Positions 24,334 to 33,698 are shown, counted from the first letter of the stretch. The stretch: 64,000 nt of DNA from G963923945 sp965199175 (GCA_965199175.1 OZ240684.1:1488001-1552000); one strand, 5' to 3'. Translations and numbers: made by a program. Notes: a model not told the origin generated them from the letters alone.

Positions 24334-26649
24334 ATGCCTCACTCCAGTACCCTATCTGAGCATAAGGCAGCCCCCCAGGCTCCGGAACCACGCGCTATTA
24401 ACACATTGGCTCAGAATGCCAAATGCGCGGTTTTGGCGATCGGCTTCTCCTGGACGGTTTTTCAACTCTGGATTGCCTCACCGCTCCCGTTTACTTTCGG
24501 CTTTGGAGTCTTAAACAGTATTGAAATCCGTGGCCTGCATCTGGCTTTTGCCCTGGCATTATGCTTTTTACTGTATACCGCTCACCCTAAACAGCCCCGA
24601 CCGCTCAATCTCCGGGATAGCTTATGGGCCGGGTTGGGGGCACTGAGTGCCGGTTATCTGTTTGTCTTTGCAGACCCGCTATCGGAACGCAGCGGGGTCT
24701 ATCACCCTTATGAAATCATCCTGGCCGGAACCGGAATTACCACAGTACTCATCGCCACCCGCCGTTGCCTGGGATGGCCCCTGGTCTTACTGGCCGGGAG
24801 TGCGCTGGCATATGCTCTGCTGGGGCCATGGATGCCGGAAATCATTCGCCATGGCGGGGTGTCGCCCGAACGCCTGCTGACTTTTCAATGGCTGGGAGAA
24901 AATGGCATCTTCGGAATTCCCATCGGGGTGGCTGCCGAATTTGTGTTTCTTTTTGTCCTTTTCGGGGCCTTATTGGAACGGGCCGGTGCCAGCAGCTTTT
25001 CCCTCGATTTAGCCTATGGTCTGGTCGGGCGTTTTCGCGGTGGTCCGGCCAAAGGAGCCATTTTAGCCTCCGGGATGACCGGGATGATTTCCGGTTCCTC
25101 GATTGCCAACGTTGCCACCACCGGTGCCTTTACCATCCCTGCTATGCGGCAATCCGGCCTGCCCCCGGAAAAAGCCGGAGCCATCGAAGTCGCCGCCTCA
25201 GTCAATGGTCAGATCATGCCGCCCATTATGGGAGCCGCCGCCTTTATTATGGCCGGGTTAACCGGCCTTCCTTATCTTGATATTATCAAAGCAGCCTTCC
25301 TGCCGGCAGTGATCTCTTATCTTGCCTTGTTTTGGATTGCGCATCTTGAAGCTCTCAAGCTGGGGCTGAAGCCCTTATCCGGGCCGGATATTCCCCAACT
25401 CAAAGCAACATTGCGCAATGGCGGAATTCATCTGGTTCCGCTTGCCGTGCTGATTTACCTCCTGGTGGTTGCCCAGCAAAGTGCCGCCAGCGCGGTCTTT
25501 TACGCCTGTCTGACCACGGCTGGATTGATGGTGATCCAGGCCGCCCGGTCTGGCCACATCGAGACAGCCGGATCCGCAATCGCGGCGGCTTTCATTCAGG
25601 CCGCCCGCAATATGACGGCAATTTCAGTCGCCGTTGCAGCGGCTGGAATCATTGTCGGCGTCATTGCCCTGACCGGTCTTGGCGGAGCAATGCTCCAGGT
25701 CATCGAAACCATTTCCGGAGATAATCTGTATCTTTTACTGATCTTAACAGCCGTGATTTGTATTATCCTCGGCATGGGCTTGCCGACAACCGCCAATTAC
25801 CTGGTGGTGGCAAGCCTGATGGCTCCGGTTTTGGTAACATTAGGCGGGGCGAGCGGTCTGACGTTCAGCCTGTTGGCGGCTCATATGTATGTATTTTATT
25901 TCGGCCTGATGGCTGATGTCACCCCACCGGTCGGGCTGGCCGCCTATGCTGCTGCATCAATCTCACGTGGAGACCCCCTGAAAACAGGGATACAGGCTTT
26001 TGCCTATTCCATCCGCACCGCCATTTTACCCCTGGCATTTATCTTCAATGCTCAGTTGTTGCTGATGGATATTGAGAGTTGGCCACAAGCCATAACAGTA
26101 TTTTTCGCCGCTCTTGTGGCAATTTTAGCGGTATCTTGCGTTCTCCAGAACTGGTTGCGGACCCGGCTTCGGGTCTGGGAATCAGCCCTGCTGTTGCTGG
26201 GAGCAACTCTGTTATTGGTCCCCAATGTCCTGTTGGATCACTTCTTTGGTCATAACCGTTCTCTTGATATGCGTATGGCAGCAACAACCCCCTTTGTGGT
26301 TGCCCCGGATCAGCCTGTAACACTGGAGGTCTTACGTACCACCCCGTTCGGGGAACGCCATCTACAGTTTATCGTAACATCACAACAAGAGGGGAGCGGA
26401 CTGAATGCTCTGGGCCTGGAAACATTTGACACACTCAATCAAAAAGGACAGCCCATCCTGGTGGTCGAAGATTTAACCCCCCATAGCCCGGCAGAACGGG
26501 CCGGTCTTGACTACGGGGATGAAATCGAAGCAATCACCCAACGGGCAGAGCCTCTGCCGCCACAACCCTGGGCTTATGCCGGGGGCTTGCTGATTCTCGC
26601 TCTGGTGGGGTTCAGTCAATCCTGTCGACAAAAGAAAAACGGAAAATAA
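24334..26649 (+). CDS. Fused TRAP transporter permease (4TM/12TM) with C-terminal PDZ-like part
   Basis: 771 residues from ATG 24334 (MPHSSTLSEHK). About 16-18 membrane segments. The large-subunit core has GMTGMISGSSIANVATTGAFTIPAMR, ASVNGQIMPPIMGAAAFIMA, GMGLPTTANYLVVASLMAP and LMADVTPPVGLAAYAAASI, the usual fused-TRAP signatures. After residue 640 there are two more helices and a periplasmic part (EVLRTTPFGERH) ending in VEDLTPHSPAERAGLDYGDEI, which looks like a PDZ carboxylate-loop region (DUF3394-type end). Substrate unknown. Confidence 0.93.
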   Translation: MPHSSTLSEHKAAPQAPEPRAINTLAQNAKCAVLAIGFSWTVFQLWIASPLPFTFGFGVLNSIEIRGLHLAFALALCFLLYTAHPKQPRPLNLRDSLWAGLGALSAGYLFVFADPLSERSGVYHPYEIILAGTGITTVLIATRRCLGWPLVLLAGSALAYALLGPWMPEIIRHGGVSPERLLTFQWLGENGIFGIPIGVAAEFVFLFVLFGALLERAGASSFSLDLAYGLVGRFRGGPAKGAILASGMTGMISGSSIANVATTGAFTIPAMRQSGLPPEKAGAIEVAASVNGQIMPPIMGAAAFIMAGLTGLPYLDIIKAAFLPAVISYLALFWIAHLEALKLGLKPLSGPDIPQLKATLRNGGIHLVPLAVLIYLLVVAQQSAASAVFYACLTTAGLMVIQAARSGHIETAGSAIAAAFIQAARNMTAISVAVAAAGIIVGVIALTGLGGAMLQVIETISGDNLYLLLILTAVICIILGMGLPTTANYLVVASLMAPVLVTLGGASGLTFSLLAAHMYVFYFGLMADVTPPVGLAAYAAASISRGDPLKTGIQAFAYSIRTAILPLAFIFNAQLLLMDIESWPQAITVFFAALVAILAVSCVLQNWLRTRLRVWESALLLLGATLLLVPNVLLDHFFGHNRSLDMRMAATTPFVVAPDQPVTLEVLRTTPFGERHLQFIVTSQQEGSGLNALGLETFDTLNQKGQPILVVEDLTPHSPAERAGLDYGDEIEAITQRAEPLPPQPWAYAGGLLILALVGFSQSCRQKKNGK

Positions 26650-26755
26650 AAAAAACAGCGCACAACCAATCGCCGCTTTGTGGGATATCATTCCCGGATA
26701 TTCATATGAAAAGACAGGGACACGCATACAGTCTTCGAAAATAAAAAGTCTGAAG

Positions 26756-26789
26756 ATAAAAACGCCGCGCAAAAACGCGGCGTTTTTTT
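26756..26789. terminator. Bidirectional Rho-independent terminator
   Basis: AAAAACGCCGCG-CAAAAA-CGCGGCGTTTTTTT: a 12-bp stem with a 7-bp GC core, flanked by A-run and T-run so that it works in both directions. It ends the TAXI-TRAP operon, and can end the minus-strand transcript through cytochrome c. Confidence 0.93.
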
Positions 26790-26867
26790 CAAAATACGGT
26801 TTATCTGAAAATACCGATGTATCGTTTGATATTGATTGCCTGAAACACCAATGATTTCAAAAACCGG

Positions 26868-26937
26868 TGATACGGATGAAATTCTTACCGGATGAAATTC
26901 TTACCGGATCAAATTCTTACCGGATGAAATTTTCACC
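26868..26937. repeat. 17-bp tandem repeat after cytochrome c
   Basis: Four copies of ATGAAATTCTTACCGG (with one A-to-C and a diverged last copy) lie between about 26874 and 26937, just beyond the cytochrome c stop. Confidence 0.85.
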
Positions 26938-26946
26938 GCGAGTTTT

Positions 26947-27441
26947 TTATTTCAAGGTTTTCAGATACGCAATCATATCAGCACGCTGGGAGTCTTTCTT
27001 GAGACCAACAAAAATCATTTTGGTCCCCTTGACCATCGCTTTGGGTTTCAGGAGCCATTGATCAAGAGAGGCATCATCCCAGACAATCCCGGACTCCTGG
27101 AGTGCTTTGGAGTATTTAAACCCCTCCACGCCAGCAGCTTTTGCACCATAAATCCCGTGAAGATTGGGTCCGACTTTATTTTTACCCCCTGCATCAACCG
27201 TATGACAGGCCTTACATTTTTTAAATAATTTCTCACCGGATGCCGCATCTCCTTCGGCCTGGGCTGGCGAGACAAAAAAAGCCGCCGCGACAATCATCAC
27301 ACAGACGCTACGGACAAATGTCACAGAGGACACGAGTGATAACGCAGGGAAACGAAACATGGGTGAACGGAACATAGGCTGTAATTTGGATATGGGTTGT
27401 AATTGGGGCATAAGACGACCTTTTAAAGTGTGATTGCTCAT
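26947..27441 (-). CDS. Small class I cytochrome c with signal peptide
   Basis: 164 residues. Haem motif CKACH (about 76-80) with GEKLFKKCKACHTVDAGGKNKVGPNLHGI, and the axial Met in KGTKMIFVGLKK near residue 141; it ends MIAYLKTLK. It is a periplasmic c2/c550-type electron carrier, a plausible partner of the bc1 complex or a dehydrogenase. The signal peptide runs to SPAQA-EGDA. The first 27 residues (MSNHTLKGRLMPQLQPISK) are repetitive, and starts at Met11, Met23 or Met28 are all possible. The ATG region is duplicated upstream. Confidence 0.92.
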   Translation of the reverse strand: MSNHTLKGRLMPQLQPISKLQPMFRSPMFRFPALSLVSSVTFVRSVCVMIVAAAFFVSPAQAEGDAASGEKLFKKCKACHTVDAGGKNKVGPNLHGIYGAKAAGVEGFKYSKALQESGIVWDDASLDQWLLKPKAMVKGTKMIFVGLKKDSQRADMIAYLKTLK

Positions 27442-27499
27442 TTTGTCTTGAAAGTGTGATGTCTTGAAAGTGTGATGTCTTGAAAGTGTGATTACTCAT
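27439..27499 (-). repeat. 16-bp repeats duplicating the cytochrome c start
   Basis: GTCTTGAAAGTGTGAT is repeated at 27445-27460, 27461-27476 and 27477-27492. Read on the minus strand, the upstream edge gives ATGAGTAATCACACTTT at 27499, a near copy of the gene start ATGAGCAATCACACTTT at 27441. The upstream ATG lies 58 bases away, out of frame, and opens an overlapping ORF down to 27308 that runs over the gene start. Confidence 0.85.
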
Positions 27500-28105
27500 T
27501 GTCCGGGACAAGTGAGGCGGTACTATGGCAGTCCCTCCCTGAGGTTTCAAGATTTTTTCAAACCAAAAAAAGGCTCAACAAAGACCCGATACTCAAAAAT
27601 CAACTGATACGGATTAGAAAAACCGATCACGGAAAACCAGGCTGAACACTCCATATCCCCGGAACAATCTGTATCGTCAGAATCATTCATAAACCATATC
27701 AACGGAAATACCCGGAAGATGCCAGGACAGTCTGATTTCAAAAGTCGATCGAAAAAAATATCTGTTACAGGAACCCAAGCTGTGATTTTGTGTTGTGTAT
27801 GTTTGGCTATTCTAATAAATTCAGGTTTACGATTTGTAAATTAAGTTTTAATGAATTGAGTCGGCTTTAATAAATATGACCTTTAACAAATATAACCGGT
27901 TACCTTAAATCGGATTGGCCCTAGGCTGATTCAGTCAATATATGCAGAATCAGTATATCAGGGTCAGTATATCAGGATCAGGTCAGTATGTGCCGGTCAG
28001 CAAGTCAGCAGTCAACAAGTCAGTAGTTAATCAGTCAGCAGTCAATCAGTCAGTAATAGTCACCTTTGATCAGTCTGGTTTTTCTTCCATGAATCTGGTT
28101 TTTCC
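27500..28105. other. Intergenic region between cytochrome c and the DUF2336 gene
   Basis: About 600 bases. A 64-codon minus-strand frame (27547-27741, MKSDCPGIFRVFPLIWF, ending FFGLKKS) is possible but unrecognised. From about 27940 to 28070 the sequence is a mosaic of TCAGTATATCAGG and CAGTCAGCAGTCAA units. CTGGTTTTT-CCATGAAT occurs twice at 28073-28110, the second copy providing the DUF2336 start. Confidence 0.6.
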
Positions 28106-29275
28106 ATGAATTCATCACCTCAGGACCCTGGGCAATCTCAGGAAACATCGGCCCTCAGCCAGGAAGACGTCAAACGTCTTGTCTCAGATCCATCTGCCCA
28201 ATCGCGAGCGGATATGGCGGAAAAAGTCGCCCGTCAATTCAGCGGTGGTGTCCTCACAGATGCTGAGCGTGCCCTGGCCGAATCGATTTTCCGGATCATG
28301 ATTAAAGACGTCGCACTTCAGGTCCGTCTTGCCCTTTCCGAAGAACTCAAAAAATGTCCCGATATTTCCCATGATATTGCCATTTCCTTAGCTGAGGAAA
28401 ACGAAGAAATATCGCTGCCCTTCATTCAATCCTCTCTGGCCCTGACCGATGATGACCTGATCAAGATTGCCCGCTCTGATAACGAAAACAAGCAAGCCGC
28501 GATTGCCGGCCGGAAAACAGTCTCAGAAAAAATTTCCACCGTTCTGGCCGATATCGGCTCAGCCCGTGTTTTAGAAACGTTGGTCAGCAATAGTGGTGCC
28601 GAAATTTCAGAAGCATCTTTCAATAAAATCATTGACCGGCATGGTGATAATGAAAATTTGCAAGCCGCCCTGGCAGGAAGACAATATTTACCGGTCGGTA
28701 CGGTCGAAAATCTTGTTGTCATGGTCTCAGAAGCTCTGCGCAAACAGATTATCAGCAAGCATGGAATCTCCCCTGAAACTGCCGAGCGACTGATACGCGA
28801 AAGCCGTGAAGCCACCACCCTTACCCTGGTCGCGCCCTGGTCCAATGAGCAGGAAGTTGCAAAATTGGTTGCCTCGCTTCTGGAGAATAAACGCCTGACC
28901 CCAACCATTGTCTTTCGATCTCTGTGTGCGGGGAGTATTTCTTTCTTCGAGCATGCCCTGGCAGCACTGGCTCAGATTCCTCTGGTCAATGCCCGCACCC
29001 TCATCCATGACAAGGGTGTGCTGGGTCTTGAAGCACTGTATGAAAAAGCCGGGTTACCCCAGGAAATGTTTTCGGTTTTCCGGATTGCCATTGATGCGTT
29101 TAATAAAATCGAATTAGACGGCGAGGAATATGATGTCGAGCGGTTTACCCGCCGCATGATGGAACAAATCACCACAGCCAGTGGCGAAGACAGCACAATG
29201 GACCCCGAAGATATCGATTTTCTGCTTGACCGGCTGGAACGCATCAGCACAACCGGTAAAAACCCGGGCACGTAA
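28106..29275 (+). CDS. DUF2336 family protein
   Basis: 389 residues. Alpha-helical throughout, with HEAT-like repeat pairs (VRLALSEELKKCPDISHDIAISLAEEN, IARSDNENKQAAIAGRK, NENLQAALAGRQYLP) typical of DUF2336, a family common in Rhodospirillales and other alphaproteobacteria. Function unknown; no enzymatic motif. It ends in an acidic segment (EDSTMDPEDIDFLLDRLERI). An extra ATG at 28089 in a repeated CCATGAAT context lies 17 bases upstream, out of frame. Its neighbours give no strong clue. Confidence 0.85.
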   Translation: MNSSPQDPGQSQETSALSQEDVKRLVSDPSAQSRADMAEKVARQFSGGVLTDAERALAESIFRIMIKDVALQVRLALSEELKKCPDISHDIAISLAEENEEISLPFIQSSLALTDDDLIKIARSDNENKQAAIAGRKTVSEKISTVLADIGSARVLETLVSNSGAEISEASFNKIIDRHGDNENLQAALAGRQYLPVGTVENLVVMVSEALRKQIISKHGISPETAERLIRESREATTLTLVAPWSNEQEVAKLVASLLENKRLTPTIVFRSLCAGSISFFEHALAALAQIPLVNARTLIHDKGVLGLEALYEKAGLPQEMFSVFRIAIDAFNKIELDGEEYDVERFTRRMMEQITTASGEDSTMDPEDIDFLLDRLERISTTGKNPGT

Positions 29276-29514
29276 ACACCCACAAAAATACGTCAATTAA
29301 AAACACGTCAGTCATTAAAAACACGTCAATCGAACGCATAAGAACGACCAGGAACAACCCGGATGCGTGAGCATATATATAAGACACGTCAATACATAAA
29401 AAACATATTGATAAAGAATAATCATTGACACCCGGAACAATCCCTCACAGGCACAGCATTGGTGGTATAGATTGGGCCTTCATTCTCCCCTCCTCTCAGA
29501 AAACACGTGTCGTT

Positions 29515-30180
29515 ATGCCGCGTAAAAAAACTGTCAACACAGAAAAGATCAAAAAAGATCATCAGCAAAACATCATTGAAACCGCGCTCAATCTTGCCGC
29601 TCAGAAGGATTGGAGCAGTGTAACCTTGCACGAAATCGCCACCCGGAGCGGGGTTGATTGTGCAGATTTACGACACCATTTCTCTTCTAAAGATGCCATT
29701 TTAGACCGCTTTTCCGACGTGATTGATACTCAGTTGGCGGAAAAAATAGATCCGGATATTGCAACGGCTCCGGTTCGGGAAAGACTGTTTGAATTATTGA
29801 TGGCCCGTTTTGATTTGCTTACCGGTCATAAAGAGGCATTGCGCTCCATTATGAACAGCGTGCCGGCAGATCCGCTCAGTATTGCTCCCGGCCTCATGCG
29901 GCTTCGTCACTCTATGCGGTGGACACTGGAGATTGCCGATATTTCAGTCAGCGGCATGCGTGGCTTTTTGCGGGTTCAGTTTCTCTCGGCTGCTTTTCTG
30001 GCCGCCTTGCGGGTTTGGCTCCGGGATGAAAGCCCGGATATGGCCATGACCATGGCAACCATTGATCGCTGGATCAACCGGGCCGAAGAGTTAGAAAAAC
30101 GCTTCTGCCCGTGGGCCACAAAACAGCATGAGAGTTCTTACAGCTTGAAAACAGAGCAAAACAGCGACGCAAGCGGGTAA
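29515..30180 (+). CDS. TetR-type regulator (COQ9-like C-terminus possible)
   Basis: 221 residues from ATG 29515 (MPRKKTVNTEKIKKDH); the open frame extends back to 29425 without protein character. The N-terminal helix-turn-helix IIETALNLAAQKDWSSVTLHEIATRSGVDCADLRHHFSSKDAIL is a TetR DNA-binding domain. The rest is helical, with GFLRVQFLSAAFLAALRVWLRD near 150-172. Alphaproteobacterial COQ9-like proteins share this layout, and UbiB, IspB and UbiG are within 17 kb, but the clear HTH favours a regulator. The upstream leader has ACACGTCA repeats. Confidence 0.75.
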   Translation: MPRKKTVNTEKIKKDHQQNIIETALNLAAQKDWSSVTLHEIATRSGVDCADLRHHFSSKDAILDRFSDVIDTQLAEKIDPDIATAPVRERLFELLMARFDLLTGHKEALRSIMNSVPADPLSIAPGLMRLRHSMRWTLEIADISVSGMRGFLRVQFLSAAFLAALRVWLRDESPDMAMTMATIDRWINRAEELEKRFCPWATKQHESSYSLKTEQNSDASG

Positions 30181-30490
30181 CCGCCCAATCACTGATGCTG
30201 AGACAAAGAAAAAAGTACACGCTCCAAACTGTAAATTCGGATAATCAATGCGCTTTCTGTGATCGCATTAACGAATGGCATGATGTATGAACAAAGCCGG
30301 TTTTGAAGACCATTCTTCTCAGGCAACCCAGCCCCTTATGAATTCGGTTGCGGTTGGTTCATTATTCCGATAAAACCAAACTTGCTATTTTTGATCATCG
30401 GGAGACACAAGATGTTGTGGTTGATTGATCATTCCGGCAAGGCCCAATCCTCAATCAGAAAATGCTATCGTTACCGGGGTTTGAATTCTG
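30181..30490. other. Region upstream of the restriction-modification pair
   Basis: 310 bases with no convincing gene. Short frames of 28-33 codons (for example MNKAGFEDHSS from 30288) lack support. Two GAATTC sites (30340-30345 and 30483-30488) stand here, the second 2 bases before the methyltransferase ATG. Confidence 0.5.
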
Positions 30491-31108
30491 ATGTATCGCG
30501 TCGACAGAAATAATTTCTACCAGAATGCTAAGGATTCCACAGTCTATACCCCCTCAGGGGTGAGTGAATTTCTGTTTTCGATCTTCGATGGCCATATTGA
30601 CAAACAATTACCGGTGATTGACCCTTGTGTCGGTGCGGGGAGCTTGCTGAAACCCTTTGGTCAGGCGGACTACACAACAATCGGGATTGACATCGAAGAC
30701 CAGGGATTCCCGGAAACGATTTTTCGCAATTTTCTTTCGATTGACCGGGGAGAATTCGAAAAACCATCTTTGGTAATCGCCAACCCGCCTTTTAATATTG
30801 ATGATAAGACCAGGGAACTGGCCACCCGGATCGGCGGGCGGCGGCCGCTGTTGCCGGAGATCTGGCTGCGCAAGATTCTGCAGCTGTGGGGGAGAAAAGT
30901 CCCCATATGCCTCTTTGCACCCTATGGGCTGCGCCTCAACCAGACCTGCACCAGTAAGCGCTGGCAAGCCTTTATAACCGGTATATACCCGGAAATCTCT
31001 TCGATTGTCTCCCTGCCCAAAGATATCTATGAAGGCGTTCTGTTCCATAGCGAAGTCTTGATTTTTAATGTTGGCGGCTTGAAGCCCCATTATTTTTACA
31101 ATGGCTGA
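30491..31108 (+). CDS. Gamma-class adenine DNA methyltransferase (modification partner of the EcoRI-like nuclease)
   Basis: 205 residues. YTPSGVSEFLF is followed by motif I DPCVGAGSLL (about 44-53) and motif IV NPPFN (98-102), the order and sequence of gamma-type N6-adenine methylases. FAPYGLRLNQT and LPKDIYEGVLFHSEV follow. It is short (M.EcoRI has about 325 residues) and lacks an obvious extra target-recognition domain, but begins and ends cleanly. Its stop overlaps the nuclease start by 8 bases. Its sequence is not M.EcoRI-like, so specificity is inferred only from the neighbour. Confidence 0.82.
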   Translation: MYRVDRNNFYQNAKDSTVYTPSGVSEFLFSIFDGHIDKQLPVIDPCVGAGSLLKPFGQADYTTIGIDIEDQGFPETIFRNFLSIDRGEFEKPSLVIANPPFNIDDKTRELATRIGGRRPLLPEIWLRKILQLWGRKVPICLFAPYGLRLNQTCTSKRWQAFITGIYPEISSIVSLPKDIYEGVLFHSEVLIFNVGGLKPHYFYNG

Positions 31109-31824
31109 TTCGGCAACATTACGGAGCGCGGTTAATCAGCACACTCCGAAAAACACCCAATCCAAAACCGATGATAAGCGCATCTATCAGGCAATGAGAC
31201 GCTGTATCGATTATCTGGAACAACGTCTGGCGGAGCCGTTAAAAGGATATCGTCTTGAGTTTCAAAAACAGATCCGTTTTGGTGAGATGATCAGGCTGAT
31301 CAGTGCTCAGGGCCTTCGGAAAGAATTTGACAGGACATTTGATGATCGAACGATTAAACCAGATGGTGGGATTATCTTTTTGAAAAAAGAGGACAATCCG
31401 GATTATCTGAAAATTATCCTGGTTGCCGAGGTTAAAAAACAAGGAACCAATGATACCAGGATAGCAGAAGGCAAACCACGCCAGCCAGGCCCAGGGCAAT
31501 GCGGTCGAGCGATTAGGAAAAAATCTGACCGGGATTAAAGCAGCTCTCAATCACGAAAGGGTAACCCCATTTGTGTGCTTTGGCTGGGGCTGTGACTTCA
31601 TTGAAGATTACGATGAGTCTGCATTTGTCATGTCGAAAATATCCATGCTGAATGAATTTTATGATTTAAACAAAACGTATGTTTTTAAAAGAGACGGCAA
31701 TGCAGACAAAAGTTTCTTTTCTCCTGTTTCAATGTATTTCCGTGAAGAGCAATGGGATGTTGATGAAATGTACGATATCTTAAAAGAGGTCGGGGAAACC
31801 GCATTGCGTTATTATATCTACTAA
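31101..31824 (+). pseudogene. EcoRI-family restriction endonuclease, frameshifted by a 4-bp duplication
   Basis: The first frame (31101-31538) carries TIKPDGGI with Asp88 and VAEVKKQG with Glu110 and Lys112, matching EcoRI Asp91, Glu111 and Lys113 and their spacing. It then goes off-frame. The +1 frame continues with AQGNAVERLGKNL (EcoRI has GNAIERSHKNI) and TPFVCFGWGCDF, and ends at TAA 31824. The break is CCAGCCAG at 31481-31488: removing one CCAG restores EGKPRQAQGNAVERL and a 239-residue protein. So a tandem 4-bp duplication broke the gene. ATG 31101 overlaps the methylase stop. Confidence 0.85.
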
Positions 31825-31831
31825 ATGTTGG

Positions 31832-31888
31832 GATACCTATTCAGTGTTACGATATCTGTTCAGCATTACGATATCTAATCAGTAACGT
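31832..31888. repeat. 19-bp tandem repeat, three copies
   Basis: GATACCTATTCAGTGTTAC, GATATCTGTTCAGCATTAC and GATATCTAATCAGTAACGT follow one another just after the nuclease stop. The remaining bases to 32099 contain no gene. Confidence 0.85.
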
Positions 31889-32099
31889 TATTGAGAATAA
31901 ACAATATTGAAAACAAGCAGCCAAAACCGGTTTGGGTGCTGATATCAATCCCTGAATGTCAATCCATGAATGCGCAACGTAGCAGACGTCTGATAGAGTC
32001 TTCGGGCCTGACAATCATAAAATCATCGCTTTGATATAACCATCCATCCGACCGGCCTGGTGAGATCTGGTACTGTGATCCCGGTGCAGCCTGCATTTT

Positions 32100-33518
32100 T
32101 CAACCGGGGTGATCTTCTGTGTCCCCCGAATCTTTGTCCCGCATACTCCCCAGGCCGGCAATCGCCAATGCTTCGGCTTGTCTCCGGGCCAATTCCTGTA
32201 CATCAAAATCCCTGATAAGATCATGGAACAACCGATGCCAGTTCATCTCAGCACCCAGATGGAGAAAAACTGAACCCAAACCCAAAGCAGCCCGATCCAT
32301 CAAAACAAATTCACGCGGCAACCGGACACCGCCCAGACGCCGCAATCGTTCCCGGACATGGCCGGCAGCCGCAGCCCCCTGAGCGGCTGAATTGGTCTCC
32401 CCCATCAAACGCTCCCCATCCTCCATCAAGGGAGCATAAACGAATTGCGCCCATAGATTCAGAGCTTCGATCAAGTCATCATTGAGATGATCAAACCCCC
32501 AACTTTCATAGGCCGCGGCCGCCATATCGCGATTATCCTCACGTAAGGCCTGATAGAGATCAATCACCCCTTTGACAAAGCTGGGGGGGAAAATACGGAT
32601 ACAGCCAAAATCAAGCAGATTGATCGTATTATCGTCCCGGACGGCATAATTGCCCAGATGCGGATCACCGTGAATAACCCCATAGCCATAAAATGGCCTG
32701 TACCAGGCCCGAAACATATTCAAAGCCACCTGTTTGCGGTCTTTGAGAGAACGATCCTTAACCGAAAGCAGGGAATGCCCGTCAAGCCAGGACATCGTCA
32801 ATAATTTTTTGGTTGATTGATCGGGGTAAAATTCAGGCACATGAACACCTGGCTCATCACGCAACATATGATGATACAGGGCAATATTCTGAGCCTCCAG
32901 ACTGTAATCCAGTTCCTCACGCATTCGTTCCGATAATTCATCGAAAACCGCCCCCGGATCAATCGTCCTGGTTACACGCCAATAGACCCCCAAAGCCAGG
33001 CGGAGTTGATTGAGATCCGCTTCGACCACTGAGGCCATATCAGGATATTGCAGCTTGCAGGCCAGATCATGACCATCCAGACTGACCGCCCGGTGAACCT
33101 GGCCAAGCGAAGCCGCAGCAGCCGCCTCAAGAGAAAATTCAGCAAACATCGCAGGCCATTTTGAACCCAATTCACCCTGCATACGACGCTTGACAAAAAG
33201 CCGCCCCATCGCCGGAGCATTGGATTGCAGCTCCCGTAATTCACGGGCATATTCTTCAGGCAAAACATCGGGAAACGTGGCCAGAATCTGGGCGGCTTTC
33301 ATGATCGGGCCCTTCAGGTTGCCCAAAACCAATTTCACCGCCTCAGCCCCTGAATAGTCGCCCAAAATACCACCAAGCAACTGCTTGCCGGCCAGGCGGG
33401 CAGCCAGGCCACCGGTTGCCGCACCTACCTGCGCATAGCGTCCGACACGCCCTTTGAAGCGGCCGGATTCACCATCACCAGCGGATTGATCGTCATCAGA
33501 TGTGGGGATCTTAGCCAT
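32100..33518 (-). CDS. UbiB/ABC1 (AarF) family atypical kinase
   Basis: 472 residues from ATG 33518 (MAKIPTSDDDQ); a TTG at 33533 is also open. GPIMKAAQILATFPDVLPEEYA is the KxGQ-region signature (here KAAQ), AAAAASLGQVHRA the Ala-rich nucleotide loop, ACKLQYPD the kinase Lys, GVIHGDPHLGNY the catalytic loop and NLLDFGCIR the DFG-like metal site. UbiB/Coq8 ATPases support ubiquinone synthesis at the membrane; ispB and ubiG in the window fit this. Short acidic C-terminal tail. Confidence 0.92.
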   Translation of the reverse strand: MAKIPTSDDDQSAGDGESGRFKGRVGRYAQVGAATGGLAARLAGKQLLGGILGDYSGAEAVKLVLGNLKGPIMKAAQILATFPDVLPEEYARELRELQSNAPAMGRLFVKRRMQGELGSKWPAMFAEFSLEAAAAASLGQVHRAVSLDGHDLACKLQYPDMASVVEADLNQLRLALGVYWRVTRTIDPGAVFDELSERMREELDYSLEAQNIALYHHMLRDEPGVHVPEFYPDQSTKKLLTMSWLDGHSLLSVKDRSLKDRKQVALNMFRAWYRPFYGYGVIHGDPHLGNYAVRDDNTINLLDFGCIRIFPPSFVKGVIDLYQALREDNRDMAAAAYESWGFDHLNDDLIEALNLWAQFVYAPLMEDGERLMGETNSAAQGAAAAGHVRERLRRLGGVRLPREFVLMDRAALGLGSVFLHLGAEMNWHRLFHDLIRDFDVQELARRQAEALAIAGLGSMRDKDSGDTEDHPG

Positions 33519-33562
33519 GAGCACCCCCGGCAAAAGGCCAGGAACACCCCCAAAACCGGGAA

Positions 33563-33639
33563 TGGTCGGAGTGAGTGGATTCGAACCACCGGCCCCTACG
33601 TCCCGAACGTAGTGCTCTACCAGGCTGAGCTACACTCCG
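33563..33639 (-). tRNA. tRNA-Pro (anticodon CGG)
   Basis: On the minus strand the sequence begins CGGAGTGTAGCTCAGCCTGG. The acceptor stem CGGAGTG/CACTCCG is perfect and starts with C1-G72, as in bacterial tRNA-Pro. The anticodon arm is CTACG-TTCGGGA-CGTAG, giving anticodon CGG; the T loop is GGTTCGAATCC. Discriminator A and an encoded CCA end follow at 33566-33563. It reads CCG codons. Confidence 0.97.
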
Positions 33640-33698
33640 GTTTTTTACCCTGCGGCAATCGGTATATAGTCCCATCCGGGTAACCGCCGCAAGTCTGC

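Noticed and set aside
30491..31824. Type I restriction (HsdM/HsdS) fragment
   Set aside because: The methylase is only 205 residues and ends cleanly, no HsdS-like repeats follow, and the next gene has the EcoRI catalytic signature.
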